A DNA stretch of 64,000 bases from Malurus cyaneus samueli. Lineage: Eukaryota > Chordata > Aves > Passeriformes > Maluridae. Numbering within the stretch: the first letter of the stretch is position 1; every line of letters begins with the position of its first letter. Below are positions 63,293 to 64,000 of this stretch, in pieces. The translations under genes and the position numbers were made by a program. The stretch is taken from assembly GCA_009741485.1 (NCBI GenBank), contig CM019216.1, positions 48,178,328-48,242,327 of the forward strand, written 5' to 3'. The notes under the pieces were generated by a model, which saw only the letters and a program-made list of their open reading frames with translations, was not told the origin of the DNA and ran no database searches.

Positions 63293-64000
63293 AAGTCTTT
63301 CTCATTAATTAGTTGAATTTTTCAACACTGAAATTCAGTTTCACACCCTAAAAATGACATTAATGCCTCCCAAAATAGGAAATATTTCTACTCAAATGAG
63401 ATGCAACAGCCTTGCACACTCCTGCCCCAATTGCCCTTAATGAAGGCTGCTGTTAAATTTGTTCACTATTTTTTTCACAGCTACCAACAAAGTAGTAAGT
63501 CAAAGCTAGAATGTTTCATAGAAAATGAATATTGAATGGGAAGATTTACTTGTAAACGTACGAAGTGTATGTCACTCTGAGCCTTACACTGTGCAAGTAA
63601 GAAAATGTTCATCAGTTCTCTAAATATCTTATTTTGATCTTTGAGAAAGAAATGCCTGTGATGCCATACCTTGAAACTGAAAGATTGCGAAACATTGAGC
63701 AAAATTGGAAAGCTCTGAAATCACCAGCTGGTTGTTTACCCTTCTTCCTGCACACATGTGACCTTTTAACAGAGTTTTTACACTTGCTTTTTGGTAAAAG
63801 TTGGTAGGTTTGAGGTAGTTCTAAAAATGTTCACTTTCTGGGAAAAATTAAAGTAAAATGCTTTGTTCCTTTCAGAGTGGGAGAAAGTATGTGTTTTGAT
63901 TTTAATTGTTTGACTTGTGTCCAGATTCAGATTTTGACAATGGGAATGATGTAACTTGAAATAAATTGCCCAAAAATGAAAAAAGTGGACAAAGCAAAAA

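Larger units (their letters stand above)
62265..64000 (+). other. RNF217: RNF217 intron 3, partial
   Basis: It starts GTGAGC immediately after the CPKCK codons and runs off the window. Retained intron would stop after six codons, at 62292-62294. It contains a CR1-terminus-like scrap near 62509 and a larger sense-oriented CR1 fragment. The last 700 bases are AT-rich and hold no recognisable exon. Confidence 0.93.

Noticed and set aside
1..64000. CRISPR arrays, bacterial operons, tRNA or rRNA genes
   Set aside because: No regularly spaced repeats, no tRNA cloverleaf with a GGTTCGA-type B box, and no rRNA-like blocks were noticed. The sequence is vertebrate.

Overview
The window looks like avian nuclear DNA. 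The evidence is four 3'-end fragments of the CR1 LINE (the main bird/reptile retroposon), low repeat density overall, one very GC-rich CpG island, and a vertebrate multi-exon gene whose peptides match RNF217. I cannot name the species.

Layout: positions 1-22,600 are AT-rich and look intergenic, upstream of the gene. They hold one CR1 fragment (about 6,310-6,785), a diverged 142-bp tandem repeat, and two minus-strand groups of exon-like segments (1,004-2,132 and 6,912-7,466). Both groups have good splice-site look-alikes but frames that do not join cleanly, so I call them tentative gene relics. About 22,600-24,250 is a CpG island with the RNF217 promoter, 5' region and first coding exon (donor after 23,758). 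Intron 1 is 31.6 kb and carries two antisense CR1 fragments. Exon 2 (55,403-55,636), intron 2 (6.5 kb), exon 3 (62,100-62,264) and the start of intron 3, with a sense-oriented CR1 fragment, fill the rest. The gene runs off the right edge before the catalytic half of RING2.

RNF217 is a RING-between-RING (RBR) E3 ubiquitin ligase. Exons 1 and 2 together build RING1, exons 2 and 3 together build the IBR zinc fold, and exon 3 ends on the first cysteine pair of RING2. All three visible exon junctions are phase 0, with consensus GT-AG borders where both ends are seen.

Main anomaly: exon 1 cannot be read in one frame. The frame with the RING1 cysteines has no ATG between the last upstream stop and the splice donor. 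The conserved RRHVYCTVYCVEND segment lies in a second frame, and a start-like region (ATG at 23,140, GEQQSSLS-like peptide) involves a third. Because exons 2 and 3 are intact, indel errors in the extremely GC-rich sequence seem likelier than gene loss. I found no tRNA, rRNA, CRISPR array or clearly new multi-gene system.
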